Positions 18,491 through 27,512 of a DNA stretch of 64,000 bases are shown here, in pieces. The stretch comes from GCA-2720975 sp964469565 (lineage in GTDB: Bacteria; Planctomycetota; UBA1135; GCA-002686595): NCBI GenBank assembly GCA_964469565.1, contig CAYXZD010000014.1:57906-121905 (forward strand). Reading direction: 5' to 3'. Every line of letters begins with the position of its first letter. Position 1 is the first letter of the stretch. The notes beneath the pieces are model-generated. The model saw only the letters and a list, made by a program, of their open reading frames with translations. It had not been told where the DNA came from and did no database searches. A program made the translations under genes and the position numbers.

Positions 18491-19467
18491 TCGAAAACGC
18501 CTTGCGCATTGCGGCCGGTGGCGGGCTAGTGGGTGTAACGTGCGACCCTGATTCGACCTGTCCTCAGTATTCAGGGGCAGCGGAGGTTGAAGACCCACCG
18601 ACATTCGTCTTTCTGAACGCCGGCCTGACTCATCGCGTGGGGCCGAGTCGGCTCTATGTGCGCATGGCGCGGTCCTTGGCTGAAATGGGGATTCCATCCC
18701 TGCGTTTCGACTGGTCGGGCTTGGGCGATAGTGGTGCCCGGGACGACGACACGCCTGTGGGGGCGAGCATTATCGAGGAGACCCGCATGGCCATGGATCA
18801 CCTGTCGCGGGAGCGGGGTGCGCAGCGCTTTGTCCTGATTGGACTGTGTTCAGGAGCGACGGTTTCACTTCTCACTGCCCAAGAGGATGATCGCGTGGTA
18901 GGGGCCGTTCTGATCAATGCTCAATCCCACTTACACGGCGAGGATGCTGCTATGGGGGAGGGCTTGCGGGCGAAGACCATGACCCGTCATTCATGGCGCA
19001 TTGCACTGCGAAGTTCCTTCCGCAAAAAGAACTGGCGCAAGGCACTGACTGGGAAGGTGGCCTGGGGGGCGGTTCTCAAGGCCATGATTCGGACCCCCCT
19101 TGCCGCCGCTCTGTCTTTCAGCAAGTCCTCTCCACGTTCCGAAGGGTCCGATTTGGCACATCACGGCACTCCTAAAGCCGGGATTGTCAGTCCCGTCGAG
19201 CGCCTGCAGGCTTTGACCCGGCGTGGCGTCCGCCTCGTGCACATCTATTCCGAGGGTGACGAGGGCTTGGATTACTTCAACCTTGTCTTCGGCGGGAGGG
19301 CAGTCGAGTCCTGTGAGCGAGCCGGTGCCGAAACGGAGCTAATCGTCGGCGCTAATCATGTCTTCACCCTGCTCTGGAGCCAAGATAGGCTGGTAGAGTG
19401 CGTCAGAAACTGGGCTCGGCACTACTGTGCTCCGGGTTCGTCAGCCCCGGCGGGCTCTGTGCACTAG
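18487..19467 (+). CDS. Alpha/beta hydrolase with GxCxG nucleophile elbow
   Basis: 326 residues, translationally coupled to the NRPS upstream. The fold is shown by FLNAGLTHRVGPSRLYVRMAR, SLRFDWSGLGDSG and the elbow GLCSGA near 119-124. The residue in the nucleophile position is Cys, as in dienelactone-hydrolase-like and exosortase-associated hydrolases. A candidate acidic residue lies in YSEGDEGLDY (~255) and the candidate histidine in GANHVF (~290). A role in product release, trimming or acyl transfer is plausible because no integrated thioesterase exists in any NRPS or PKS here, but that is inference. The central region (~160-225) is basic and variable, possibly a lid. Confidence 0.75.
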   Translation: MIENALRIAAGGGLVGVTCDPDSTCPQYSGAAEVEDPPTFVFLNAGLTHRVGPSRLYVRMARSLAEMGIPSLRFDWSGLGDSGARDDDTPVGASIIEETRMAMDHLSRERGAQRFVLIGLCSGATVSLLTAQEDDRVVGAVLINAQSHLHGEDAAMGEGLRAKTMTRHSWRIALRSSFRKKNWRKALTGKVAWGAVLKAMIRTPLAAALSFSKSSPRSEGSDLAHHGTPKAGIVSPVERLQALTRRGVRLVHIYSEGDEGLDYFNLVFGGRAVESCERAGAETELIVGANHVFTLLWSQDRLVECVRNWARHYCAPGSSAPAGSVH

Positions 19468-19473
19468 CCATCC

Positions 19474-20238
19474 ATGCCCAATCCCAACGACAAATCCAAG
19501 TGGCTCAAGCGAATCCAGCCTAGCCCACACGCACGCGTGCAGCTGTATTGCCTGCCCTATGCCGGTGGCGGGGCGTCGATCTACAGACCTTGGGCCGAGG
19601 GACTCGCAGATGACATCGAGGTGAGTGCGATACAACTGCCGGGGCATGAGGAGCGACTCATGGAGCCGCCCTTTGAAAGCGCCAAGGAGGCAGCGGCTGC
19701 CCTCGCTCAAGAACTCCGAGCGGACCTGCGTGGTCCCTTTGCATTGTTCGGCTACAGCATGGGTGCACTCGTGGCTTTTGAAACGGCGCGTTGCATGAGT
19801 GAGCAGTATGGGCAGGGGCCAGTTCATCTGTTTGCCGCCGCAATGCGTGCACCGCAGGTTCCGCCCAAAGGGCCCTCCTTGCACTCGCTGCCCGAGAGTG
19901 AGTTCTTGGCTGAAGTGGGTCGGCGCTACGAGGCTGTACCGCCCGAGGTGGCTGCCGAGCCAGATCTAATGGCTCTGCTCCTGCCTCCACTACGAGCCGA
20001 CATGGCCATTTGCGACACCTATCAGTTCACACCAGGCGCGCGGCTCGACTGTGCTGTCAGCGTCCTCGCCGGCACTGGCGATTCCAACATCTCAGCCGCC
20101 GACCTGGAGGGATGGAGCGAGTTGGGAGCCCGTCAGGCGAACGTGAACTGGTATGAAGGAGAGCACTTTTTCATGCGCACTCAGCTTCCGGCGGTCTTTC
20201 AAGCGGTAGCGCAGGGCCTAGAGGGAGTGGGCCGATGA
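19474..20238 (+). CDS. Type II thioesterase
   Basis: 254 residues. LYCLPYAGGGASIYRPWAEGL, IQLPGHEERL and the nucleophile elbow GYSMGA (Ser near 95), with the C-terminal histidine in YEGEHFFM (~229), are hallmarks of the stand-alone editing thioesterases of NRPS/PKS systems. These remove misprimed or stalled acyl groups from carrier domains. Here it might also help release the product, as no type I thioesterase is fused to the assembly line. It starts 6 bp after the hydrolase gene and its stop overlaps the sulfotransferase start, so it belongs to the same transcript. Confidence 0.93.
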   Translation: MPNPNDKSKWLKRIQPSPHARVQLYCLPYAGGGASIYRPWAEGLADDIEVSAIQLPGHEERLMEPPFESAKEAAAALAQELRADLRGPFALFGYSMGALVAFETARCMSEQYGQGPVHLFAAAMRAPQVPPKGPSLHSLPESEFLAEVGRRYEAVPPEVAAEPDLMALLLPPLRADMAICDTYQFTPGARLDCAVSVLAGTGDSNISAADLEGWSELGARQANVNWYEGEHFFMRTQLPAVFQAVAQGLEGVGR

Positions 20239-21206
20239 AGCGAGTCTTTATCGTGGGTTGCCCGCGCAGCGGTTCCACATGGACCACGTTTATGCTTTCT
20301 CAGCATAGTCAGATCTCTACGTTTCAGCATGCCATGATTTTTGCGTACTTAGAGTCCATGCAGCGGTGGCATGCGAACAAAGCTGAGCGCAACTTCATTG
20401 TGAATCCAGGTGGGTCTACCGATGAGTCTGAAGACAACTATCTGAAGCTTGCGGATGCTGTTCCGCTTGGGGATCTCAATCAGCTCCTCGGGAAGGTGGC
20501 AGCCGGCATCATGGATCGAGTGGGTGCATTGCGTGAGGATACTCAAGTGGTGGTGGACAAGACTCCAGAGAACGCTAAGCAGGCTCAGTTCATTCTGGAC
20601 GTATTGCCCGATGCACACTTCCTCCACATCGTCCGGGACCCTCGCAGTACCTTTTGCTCCCATAGGAGTGCCGCGCAATCGTGGGCCTCTTGGCAATTCC
20701 CCACTCACCCAATCGATGGCGCACGTTACTGGCGTGCGGATATTGAGGCTGCGCGCGCAATCGGAGAGTTGACGCCCAACTATCACGAGGTGCGCTACGA
20801 GGATCTGCGTTCGAATGGACCCGTGGAACTGGCACGGATCATGGATTGGCTGGGCCTCGAAGTGAGCCATGAATGGTGTGAGCAAGCGGTGGCCGGCAGC
20901 ACCAAGGAAAAGTTGCGACCCAATCGATCCCTGCCAGCTGATTTTGTGCGCAAAACGGCACGTGGGGGATGGCGTGATGAACTTTCCAGGCGTGATGCTC
21001 AACTCATGGAGTTCATGCTCGCAGACATCATGGAGGCGCTTGGCTACGAGCCTTCCGAGCGTGCCTTGCGCTCGACGCCCCTGCGTTTGACTCTGCACGA
21101 TGGAATCCGACGGGTTCTTTCGACTGTAGAACAGAGGGCTCGCCGCGTCACGCAGTTGGCCCATTGGCGCTGGGTTGGTCGGAAACTAGAGTGGGAAGAA
21201 CCCTAG
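20235..21206 (+). CDS. Sulfotransferase family protein
   Basis: 323 residues. The phosphosulfate loop VGCPRSGSTW lies at residues ~7-16 and the 3'-phosphate-binding segment IVRDPRSTFCSHR near 131. This is the usual bacterial sulfotransferase-3/Stf0-like arrangement that starts directly with the PAPS loop, without the N-terminal extension of the enzyme at 14097; the two are clearly different subfamilies. ATG 20235 overlaps the thioesterase stop by 4 bp. Two non-redundant sulfotransferases in one operon suggest two sulfation sites, or one acting on the peptide and one on another substrate. The acceptor cannot be read from the sequence. Confidence 0.9.
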   Translation: MKRVFIVGCPRSGSTWTTFMLSQHSQISTFQHAMIFAYLESMQRWHANKAERNFIVNPGGSTDESEDNYLKLADAVPLGDLNQLLGKVAAGIMDRVGALREDTQVVVDKTPENAKQAQFILDVLPDAHFLHIVRDPRSTFCSHRSAAQSWASWQFPTHPIDGARYWRADIEAARAIGELTPNYHEVRYEDLRSNGPVELARIMDWLGLEVSHEWCEQAVAGSTKEKLRPNRSLPADFVRKTARGGWRDELSRRDAQLMEFMLADIMEALGYEPSERALRSTPLRLTLHDGIRRVLSTVEQRARRVTQLAHWRWVGRKLEWEEP

Positions 21207-21213
21207 AAACATA

Positions 21214-21768
21214 ATGGATGAGCGAACTTGTGGCCGGATATTCGTTGAGCAGACCCAAGCGTACCTAGGCGAGGTTTATCTACAGCGACTGAAAACGGCC
21301 TTGGATGTGCTGCCCATGGGCTTCCTCTGGCGACGTCCTCACAAAGGATCCATCAGTGTTGGCACGATCCTGCAACACCTCGAGGGTAACATTCGACAGT
21401 GGGTGCTCGCTGGGGTGGGCAGTCAGGACGATACCCGTCAGCGCAGTCGTGAATTCTCCAACGATGGTTCTGAGGAACGGCCTGGAGAACGCGAGGATCT
21501 GTTCGCAGCATTGGAATCTACGGCGCGGGAAGCCGCCGCGCAGATCGCAGACCTAGACGAGATGGGGCTTCAGCGCAGGCTCGTTATTCAGGGCTTTGAG
21601 GTCTCATGTCTCGAGGCGCTCTACCATGTGGTCGAACATTTTTCATGGCATGTGGGCCAGGTCGTCTGGATCGCAAAAGCGCGTGCAGGAGAAGGCCATG
21701 GCATTGCGTTCTACGACGACGATGCCTTGGAGAATGGCTCGGGTCCTAGCGTCGCCGACGATTCTTGA
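21214..21768 (+). CDS. DinB-like four-helix protein
   Basis: 184 residues with the histidine pattern of the DinB/YfiT-like superfamily: ILQHLEGNIRQW (His near 56) and HVVEHFSWHVGQ (~137-148), three histidines able to bind a metal. Related proteins include thiol-dependent S-transferases and many of unknown role. It follows the sulfotransferase by 7 bp and is the last plus-strand gene of the cluster. Its 3' end overlaps the convergent NRPS by 23 bp. Its part in biosynthesis is unknown; a resistance or detoxification role would be guesswork. Confidence 0.78.
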   Translation: MDERTCGRIFVEQTQAYLGEVYLQRLKTALDVLPMGFLWRRPHKGSISVGTILQHLEGNIRQWVLAGVGSQDDTRQRSREFSNDGSEERPGEREDLFAALESTAREAAAQIADLDEMGLQRRLVIQGFEVSCLEALYHVVEHFSWHVGQVVWIAKARAGEGHGIAFYDDDALENGSGPSVADDS

Positions 21769-24700
21769 GTCTCGCAAGACGGCTCTTGCCGGCTTGCAGA
21801 TCGCCTGCGGTGGGACCCGTGGGCCGCTTGCTTTCCTGCGAAGGGTCCGCCGCGCCCAGGTGGGCTGCCAGGGAACTCACCGTGGGAAACTGGAACATCT
21901 CCACCATGGGAATCTTGCGGCCAAGGTGTTTTTGAACGGCTGCGTGCACGCGGATCAAGGACAGGGAATGGCCCCCTAGATCGAAGAAGTTGTCGCTCAC
22001 TCCCACGCGGTCAACTTTGAGCACATCCTGCCAGATGGCTGCAAGGGACTCCTCAAGCTCTCCTCGCGGCGGTGCATAGTGAGCCGTGCTCTCTGTGCTT
22101 GAACTCTCCGGGGCGGGAAGGGCGCTTCGATCTACCTTGCCGTTGGACGTGAGCGGCAGGGAATCCATGGCCACGAAATAGGAGGGCACCATGTAATCGG
22201 GTAGTTGAGAGCGTAAGGACTCGCGGAGAGCATCCGTTTCCAGATCGTGTCCCACGACATAGGCCACCAGGCGCTGATCGCCCGGAGTGTCTTCTCTCGC
22301 TGTGACGATGGCCTCCCTGACGGATGGTTCGCGGCACAGGACAGTTTCGATCTCTGCCAGTTCAATGCGATAGCCTCGCAGCTTGACTTGAGAGTCTCGG
22401 CGTCCGAAGAACTCAATCGTGCCGTTATCCAGGTAGCGAGCGCGGTCTCCGGTTTGATAAAGGCGAGCGCTCCCCTCGGGCTGAAAGGGGTCTGAAACAA
22501 ATCGTGCTTGGGTGAGTTCTGGTTGGCGCAAGTACTCCCTGGCAAGTCCATCCCCGCCCGTATACAAATCCCCCTCAACCCCGATGGGCACGGGCTGCAT
22601 GAATTCGTCGAGAATGTAAACCGTTGTGTTGGCGATCGGCCGCCCAATGGGGATGGTCTTCCCGAGGCCACCGGGATCTGTCATCGGGTGGCAGCATGTG
22701 AAGGTGGTGTTTTCTGTGGGGCCATAGCCATTGATTACGGTGCAGCCCTCCAGTTCGGTTAGAGCTTGCTTCACGTGGCTGACCGAGAGCACATCTCCTC
22801 CGGCAATCAGCTGCCGAAGACCGCGCAATTGTTCGGGAGCCTCATCGATCATCGAGTGAAAGAGCCCAGCCGTCAGCCAAAGGGTGGTGACCTCATGGCG
22901 CGCGATGACGTCTCCCAGCTCTTCAATTGAGGCGCGCAGGGACGGAAACAACACGAGCTGAGCTCCGTTCAGCAGACTGCCCCACAACTCCAAAGTCGAG
23001 GCATCGAAGGAGACCGTCGCGAATTGCAACATGACTTCGTCCGGGCCGAAGTGGGCAAAGTCGGTGTTTCGCACGAGCCGCACAACTGCACGGTGTGGAA
23101 TCAACGTACCCTTGGGAAGCCCGGTCGATCCTGAGGTATAGATGACGTAGGCCAATTGTTCCGCGCGCTGCAGATCGTGTGGTGGATTGGCTTCCCGCTC
23201 CGCAGCGATGGACTCGACATCTTCATCCAGGCAAACAGTTAGGGCCTCCCGGTCGGGCAAACCGTCGCTGAGTTGGCGGGTGGTCAATAGAACGCTGGCC
23301 CGTGAGTCTTGCAGCATGTGCTGAAGGCGAGGGGCCGGGTAACTCGGATCGAGTGACATGTATGCCCCGCCTGCCTTCAACGTGGCCAATAAGCTCACGA
23401 TCATGTCCGGCGTTCGGTTGAGGCACAGGCCCACGATCACTTCCGGGCCCACTCCTAGCCGTTTGAGGTGCCAGGCGAGCCGATTGGCGCGTGTGTTCAG
23501 TTCGGAATATGAAACAACCTCGTCCCGCCACAGAACGGCAGGTGCATCGGGGGTGTGCTCAGCCCGCTCTTCGAAGAGGTGGTGAATGCAAGCCTCACGC
23601 GGGTACTCCGTCCGAGTCTGATTCCAATCGATGATCAACTGTTGCCGTTCCCGTGCAGTGAGCATGGGGACGCTAGAAATCGCCTGTTCCGCATCCGCGA
23701 CGATGCCTTCCAGCAGAGTTCGCCAATGCCCCAGCATTCGTTGAATGGTAGCTTGAGCGTAGCGATCCGTCTGGTAGATCAGGCGCAGCATGAAGTTCTC
23801 TCCGGGGATGGCCAACGCAGCCAGGGGAAAGTTGTGCCGCTCAAACCACTGCACGTCACCAATGCGTAACCCCTTGCACAACTCCTCAATCGGTGCGTCC
23901 TTCTTGTAATTCTCAAACAAGAAAATGCTCTCGAAGAGGGCGGATTCTCTGGGAACGTCGCTCCAACCCTGAATGTCGATGAGAGGGCTGTATTCGAATT
24001 CGCGCAACTCAGCTTGCTCGGCTTGTACCCGCTTCAGCCAGTCCAGAACGGGTTCTGCTCCGGGGGTCTGTACCCGCACGGGAAGCGTATTGATGAAGAG
24101 TCCCACCATCGATTCCACCCCTTCAAGGGTGGGCGGGCGACCAGAGACCACAGCTCCGAAGAGGACATCGTCTTCTCCGCTGTAGCGGCTGAGGAGCAGA
24201 GCCCAGGCGCCTTGGAGGAGCGTGTTGAGGGTGATGTGGTGCGTGCTGGCGAAGGACTGAAGAGCGCTTGACGTGTCCTCGTCCAAGTGAACGATTTCGG
24301 CGGCAAAGCCATCTTGGCCGTGCTCAATCCGGGCCGTGGCCGGATCATCGAGGAGTGGGGTGGGAGCACTAAAACCTGATAAGTTCTTGGACCAAAACGA
24401 CTTCGCTGCCGGAACACTTTGCTGATTGAGCCAGACGATGTGGTCGCGATAGGGCCGGGATTCTCTTGGGGTATAGGAATCTCCAGCACACTGAGCATCG
24501 TAGGCTTTGAAGACTTGGGCGAGCACCTCGAACATGCTCCAACCATCCATCAGAATGTGGTGGAAGCTCCAAAAGAAGCAGTATTCCTGCTCGGCTAGCT
24601 GAATCATGCTGGCCCGCATGAGGGGCGCTTGGGAGAGCACGAACCCGCGCCTCAAATCTTCACGCCGCAGACTTGTCAGGCTTTGCTCTTGAGCAGCCGC

Positions 24701-24988
24701 ATCCTGGTCTCGCCAATCCAAAAACTCGAGAGGCATCTGCGCTTGTTTGCGAACGACCTGAACAGGGCTGGGGACCCCTTCCCATACAAAAAACGTGCGC
24801 AGAATTGGATGCCTATCTACGGCTTGCTGCCATGCGCTACAAAAGGCCCCTGCATTCAACTTGCCCGACAGAGGCATTGCTGTTTGATTGAAATACATGC
24901 CCGAGTCAGGCTCGGACAAGCTGTGAAATAAGAGCCCCTGCTGCAGCGGGGAGAGTGGATAGATGCTCTCGACGTCAGCTTTGTTCAT
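21746..24988 (-). CDS. NRPS module C - A - T on the opposite strand, predicted valine-like
   Basis: 1080 residues. The condensation domain (~1-440) begins YPLSPLQQGLLFHSL and has an intact HHILMDGWS near 143. The adenylation domain (~460-940) has YTSGSTGLPKG near 613, FDASTLELWG, WLTAGLF, NGYGPTENT, YQTGDRARY and GKVDRSALP. The code read by eye is about D-A-L-W-I-G-G-T-F-K, matching the pattern known for valine-activating domains. The carrier has LGGHSL near 1003, then a short basic tail. There is no thioesterase. ATG is at 24986-24988. Its start lies 12 bp downstream of the phosphoglycerate-mutase-like gene, so it is transcribed with the minus-strand group and not with the other NRPS genes, although it presumably acts in the same assembly line. 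Confidence 0.92.
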   Translation of the reverse strand: MNKADVESIYPLSPLQQGLLFHSLSEPDSGMYFNQTAMPLSGKLNAGAFCSAWQQAVDRHPILRTFFVWEGVPSPVQVVRKQAQMPLEFLDWRDQDAAAQEQSLTSLRREDLRRGFVLSQAPLMRASMIQLAEQEYCFFWSFHHILMDGWSMFEVLAQVFKAYDAQCAGDSYTPRESRPYRDHIVWLNQQSVPAAKSFWSKNLSGFSAPTPLLDDPATARIEHGQDGFAAEIVHLDEDTSSALQSFASTHHITLNTLLQGAWALLLSRYSGEDDVLFGAVVSGRPPTLEGVESMVGLFINTLPVRVQTPGAEPVLDWLKRVQAEQAELREFEYSPLIDIQGWSDVPRESALFESIFLFENYKKDAPIEELCKGLRIGDVQWFERHNFPLAALAIPGENFMLRLIYQTDRYAQATIQRMLGHWRTLLEGIVADAEQAISSVPMLTARERQQLIIDWNQTRTEYPREACIHHLFEERAEHTPDAPAVLWRDEVVSYSELNTRANRLAWHLKRLGVGPEVIVGLCLNRTPDMIVSLLATLKAGGAYMSLDPSYPAPRLQHMLQDSRASVLLTTRQLSDGLPDREALTVCLDEDVESIAAEREANPPHDLQRAEQLAYVIYTSGSTGLPKGTLIPHRAVVRLVRNTDFAHFGPDEVMLQFATVSFDASTLELWGSLLNGAQLVLFPSLRASIEELGDVIARHEVTTLWLTAGLFHSMIDEAPEQLRGLRQLIAGGDVLSVSHVKQALTELEGCTVINGYGPTENTTFTCCHPMTDPGGLGKTIPIGRPIANTTVYILDEFMQPVPIGVEGDLYTGGDGLAREYLRQPELTQARFVSDPFQPEGSARLYQTGDRARYLDNGTIEFFGRRDSQVKLRGYRIELAEIETVLCREPSVREAIVTAREDTPGDQRLVAYVVGHDLETDALRESLRSQLPDYMVPSYFVAMDSLPLTSNGKVDRSALPAPESSSTESTAHYAPPRGELEESLAAIWQDVLKVDRVGVSDNFFDLGGHSLSLIRVHAAVQKHLGRKIPMVEMFQFPTVSSLAAHLGAADPSQESKRPTGPTAGDLQAGKSRLARLKNRRRR

Positions 24989-25000
24989 TGAGAGCAGGGG

Positions 25001-26278
25001 CTAGCGCAGGGCCTTGCGTGTCCACGACTGTGAATCGAGTGGGCCATTCATCGCGTCCAAAACGCTTGTCAAGAAACCGCGAGAAGTGAGTCGTCCGAGG
25101 CCGCCTTGCATACAGCTACGCTCACCGTAGGAATCGCACAGGTCGCGGCGGCCGCTGGGGGAATGAAGGAGAGCTGGCACTGGATCCCCTGTGTGGCGTC
25201 CCGAAAAACAATCCGTCGAATGGTCGGCGGTGACTGCAAGAACGGCATCCAAGTCTAGGAGGGGCCGGAGGGCGCCGTCAACTCGCTCCAAAAAATCTCT
25301 CTTGAGCTTGGGCTGGTGATCGTGGGCGCAGATATCGGGTGCTTTGATGTGCAAGAACACAAGGTCGCTTGCATCGAGGGCGTCCACAGTGGCGGCAATC
25401 TTCCCCTCGAGGTTGGTGTCCGCTAGGCCTGTAAATGAAGGGTCTGTGTGAAGTGGAAACCGAAAGAGACGAGCGAGCCCCCGCACGGTGCATTCAGCGG
25501 CAACTACACTGGCTCGTATCTCTAGGTCATGGAGTAGATTGGGTACTTGACTCACCTTCCCTGCTCCTCGAGTCAGGATGGCATTGGCGATTGGGAGACC
25601 CTGTCGCGCACGATCTTGGTTGACAGGATGCGTTTCGAGGAGCTCATGAGCCTGGGCAAGATACTCACTGAGGATCCGTGCTGTCTGCCGTCCACCGGGA
25701 TGGTCGGCCTTGATGGACCGACACGGCTGCACCTGACAGCCAGGCTCCCAGTAACCTGGGTCGGTATCGGTAATGGATGCGGCTAGGCCAGGCCCAGAGA
25801 GGACGAGCACTGCCCGGTGTTGCGTGGCAGGCTTGAATCGGGCACTCCAGCCAGTGGGTAACTCAATTCGATTTAGGGCTTCGGCCAATCCCTCCCGGCC
25901 TGAGTCGATGCGCCCAGCCCGACGGTCGAGGATTTCCAGCTTGCCATCCGCTCGGTCTTGCACAGTCGCAAAGTTGCAACGCAAGGCCACATCAGAGGGC
26001 TGCAAGTCTAGCCCGACTCCGGCCGCCTCGATCATTCCCCGGTACAGGCTGCGAGCTGCCTTCGGAGCGAGCCCCATCAAAATGCCAGTTCCAACTGTAG
26101 TTTCAACTGGCAGACCCGGGGAGATTGGATCAACGAGGCCGCACATGGACCGGCCCGCGAGTTCATCGAAGTTGGGTGTGTGGGCGGCCTCCAGGGGCGT
26201 GGCTCCGTCCAATTCGGGAATGGGACGATCGCCGAGTCCATCGAGGATTATGAGAATCGCCTTGTGTTGGGTGCTCAT
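25001..26278 (-). CDS. Archaeal-type cofactor-independent phosphoglycerate mutase-like protein (Thr at nucleophile position)
   Basis: 425 residues of the alkaline-phosphatase superfamily, apgM branch: ILDGLGDRPI (metal Asp near 13), TPLEAAHTPNFDELA, ALRCNFATV, APDICAHDHQ and TADHST...GRHTGDPVP (metal ligands). Known members interconvert 2- and 3-phosphoglycerate through a phosphoserine. Aligned with archaeal apgM (SPGIRPGSDTS), the catalytic Ser falls on Thr60 in SPGLPVETTVG. Thr nucleophiles occur elsewhere in the superfamily, so the enzyme may be active but could have another phosphoryl substrate. Its start codon overlaps the stop of the 2-phosphoglycerate kinase gene upstream, and the NRPS follows 12 bp downstream. 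Confidence 0.8.
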   Translation of the reverse strand: MSTQHKAILIILDGLGDRPIPELDGATPLEAAHTPNFDELAGRSMCGLVDPISPGLPVETTVGTGILMGLAPKAARSLYRGMIEAAGVGLDLQPSDVALRCNFATVQDRADGKLEILDRRAGRIDSGREGLAEALNRIELPTGWSARFKPATQHRAVLVLSGPGLAASITDTDPGYWEPGCQVQPCRSIKADHPGGRQTARILSEYLAQAHELLETHPVNQDRARQGLPIANAILTRGAGKVSQVPNLLHDLEIRASVVAAECTVRGLARLFRFPLHTDPSFTGLADTNLEGKIAATVDALDASDLVFLHIKAPDICAHDHQPKLKRDFLERVDGALRPLLDLDAVLAVTADHSTDCFSGRHTGDPVPALLHSPSGRRDLCDSYGERSCMQGGLGRLTSRGFLTSVLDAMNGPLDSQSWTRKALR

Positions 26279-27477
26279 GGGGAGGGAGTGAGCATGCGTT
26301 CCGGGGAGCCTTCGAAGTGTTGACCGAGCTCCTCAAGAATCAGCAGGATGACCTGTTGCACAGTGTCGTCGAGGTCTTCGTTGGAGACGATGGCCAGATT
26401 GGCATGATCCGCTTCGTCTAGCAGAAACGACTGCAATTGCCATAGCGAGTCGAACTTGGAGAGATAGCGGCCAGCCTTGCGCATGGGAGCATCGTAGCCC
26501 CGGCGTTCGATCTGTTTGCGCAAGTGCGCCGGCTTGAGGGATGCCAGCATGATGGGGACGACGACTGCATCTGTGCTTTCCTGTACCCGTTCAACCAGCG
26601 AGGGGTGAATGTGCACCCCCTCAAGGATGAGCGAGACATGTTCGCCTGCGGCACGCTGAACGGCTGCCTTGCATGCAACGGATACCAACTCCATTTGGTG
26701 TAAGTAGCCCTCGGCCAGCTGTTCACTGGTGAGAGGCTCTGAATTGTCTTGGCCCCGGTGCAGGGCTTCCCCTGCGCGGAAGCTGGAGCGGTGCAAGATT
26801 GGAAGCAGCCCCTCCGGCATGGTCATGCGCATCACTTCCCGCAGCATATCAGTGGACTGGGTGCGGATGATCTCGAGCAGGTGCGCCACACGTGAGGAGA
26901 CCGTACTCTTCCCACTTCCGGCCACGCCGCCGATCATGATCAGTAGGGAGCGTCCACTGGATTGGAACTCGCGCCAAACGAGGTATCGATGGGCAGCCTC
27001 CTCGTCAAATTTCTTGCGGAGCAGGCCATGGGTAAGGCGCCGAAGGGACACTCGATCGATTGAGGTAACGCGCCGCAGGCGAAGGGAATCGTATGCGAGG
27101 GTGGCAATGCGGCTGGCTTCCTCTCCCGAAAGGCCCGAGGCACGCAAGCTCAATGCATAGCGCCCACGGGAGTATGGCTGGGTGTGCCCATCGGGATACT
27201 CCACCATGATTTCCTTTGGGGGAGGTGGAGCTTGGTAGCGCGTGAGTGCATCAGGAGCAATGCTGAGCAGGTGTCGGCTGACGATCTCCCGTAGGCCTTC
27301 ACACGAAATCTCAACGGACTCTTCTTGAGCCTCAGAGAGTTCATCACGGACCTCCGAGGCCAATCGGTAGGCATCCTCAAACCCCAAACCTGATTTTTGA
27401 AGCGAACGCGTCAGAATCCCACGTAGAAACGGGACACTAGAACCTTCACTTGGATTGATGACGAGGATACGGGCCAT
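26275..27477 (-). CDS. 2-phosphoglycerate kinase-like protein with tandem ATP-cone-like domains
   Basis: About 400 residues. The N-terminal ~165 hold two ATP-cone-like segments (PFLRGILTRSLQKSGL..., then GRYALSLRASGLSGEEA...). The kinase domain has the P-loop IGGVAGSGKST near 180, then STDMLREVMR and LHRSSF, the pattern of archaeal 2-phosphoglycerate kinases, which make 2,3-bisphosphoglycerate for cyclic-2,3-DPG synthesis. ATP-cones usually sense nucleotides. ATG 27477 is preferred over the longer TTG frame (27540) because MARILVINPSEG begins the domain and a promoter-like site overlaps the extension. The function in this bacterium is inferred from motifs only. Confidence 0.78.
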   Translation of the reverse strand: MARILVINPSEGSSVPFLRGILTRSLQKSGLGFEDAYRLASEVRDELSEAQEESVEISCEGLREIVSRHLLSIAPDALTRYQAPPPPKEIMVEYPDGHTQPYSRGRYALSLRASGLSGEEASRIATLAYDSLRLRRVTSIDRVSLRRLTHGLLRKKFDEEAAHRYLVWREFQSSGRSLLIMIGGVAGSGKSTVSSRVAHLLEIIRTQSTDMLREVMRMTMPEGLLPILHRSSFRAGEALHRGQDNSEPLTSEQLAEGYLHQMELVSVACKAAVQRAAGEHVSLILEGVHIHPSLVERVQESTDAVVVPIMLASLKPAHLRKQIERRGYDAPMRKAGRYLSKFDSLWQLQSFLLDEADHANLAIVSNEDLDDTVQQVILLILEELGQHFEGSPERMLTPSP

Positions 27478-27512
27478 GGAATGGGGGCCGCGGGTTCGGG
27501 CGGCGTTCGCAT

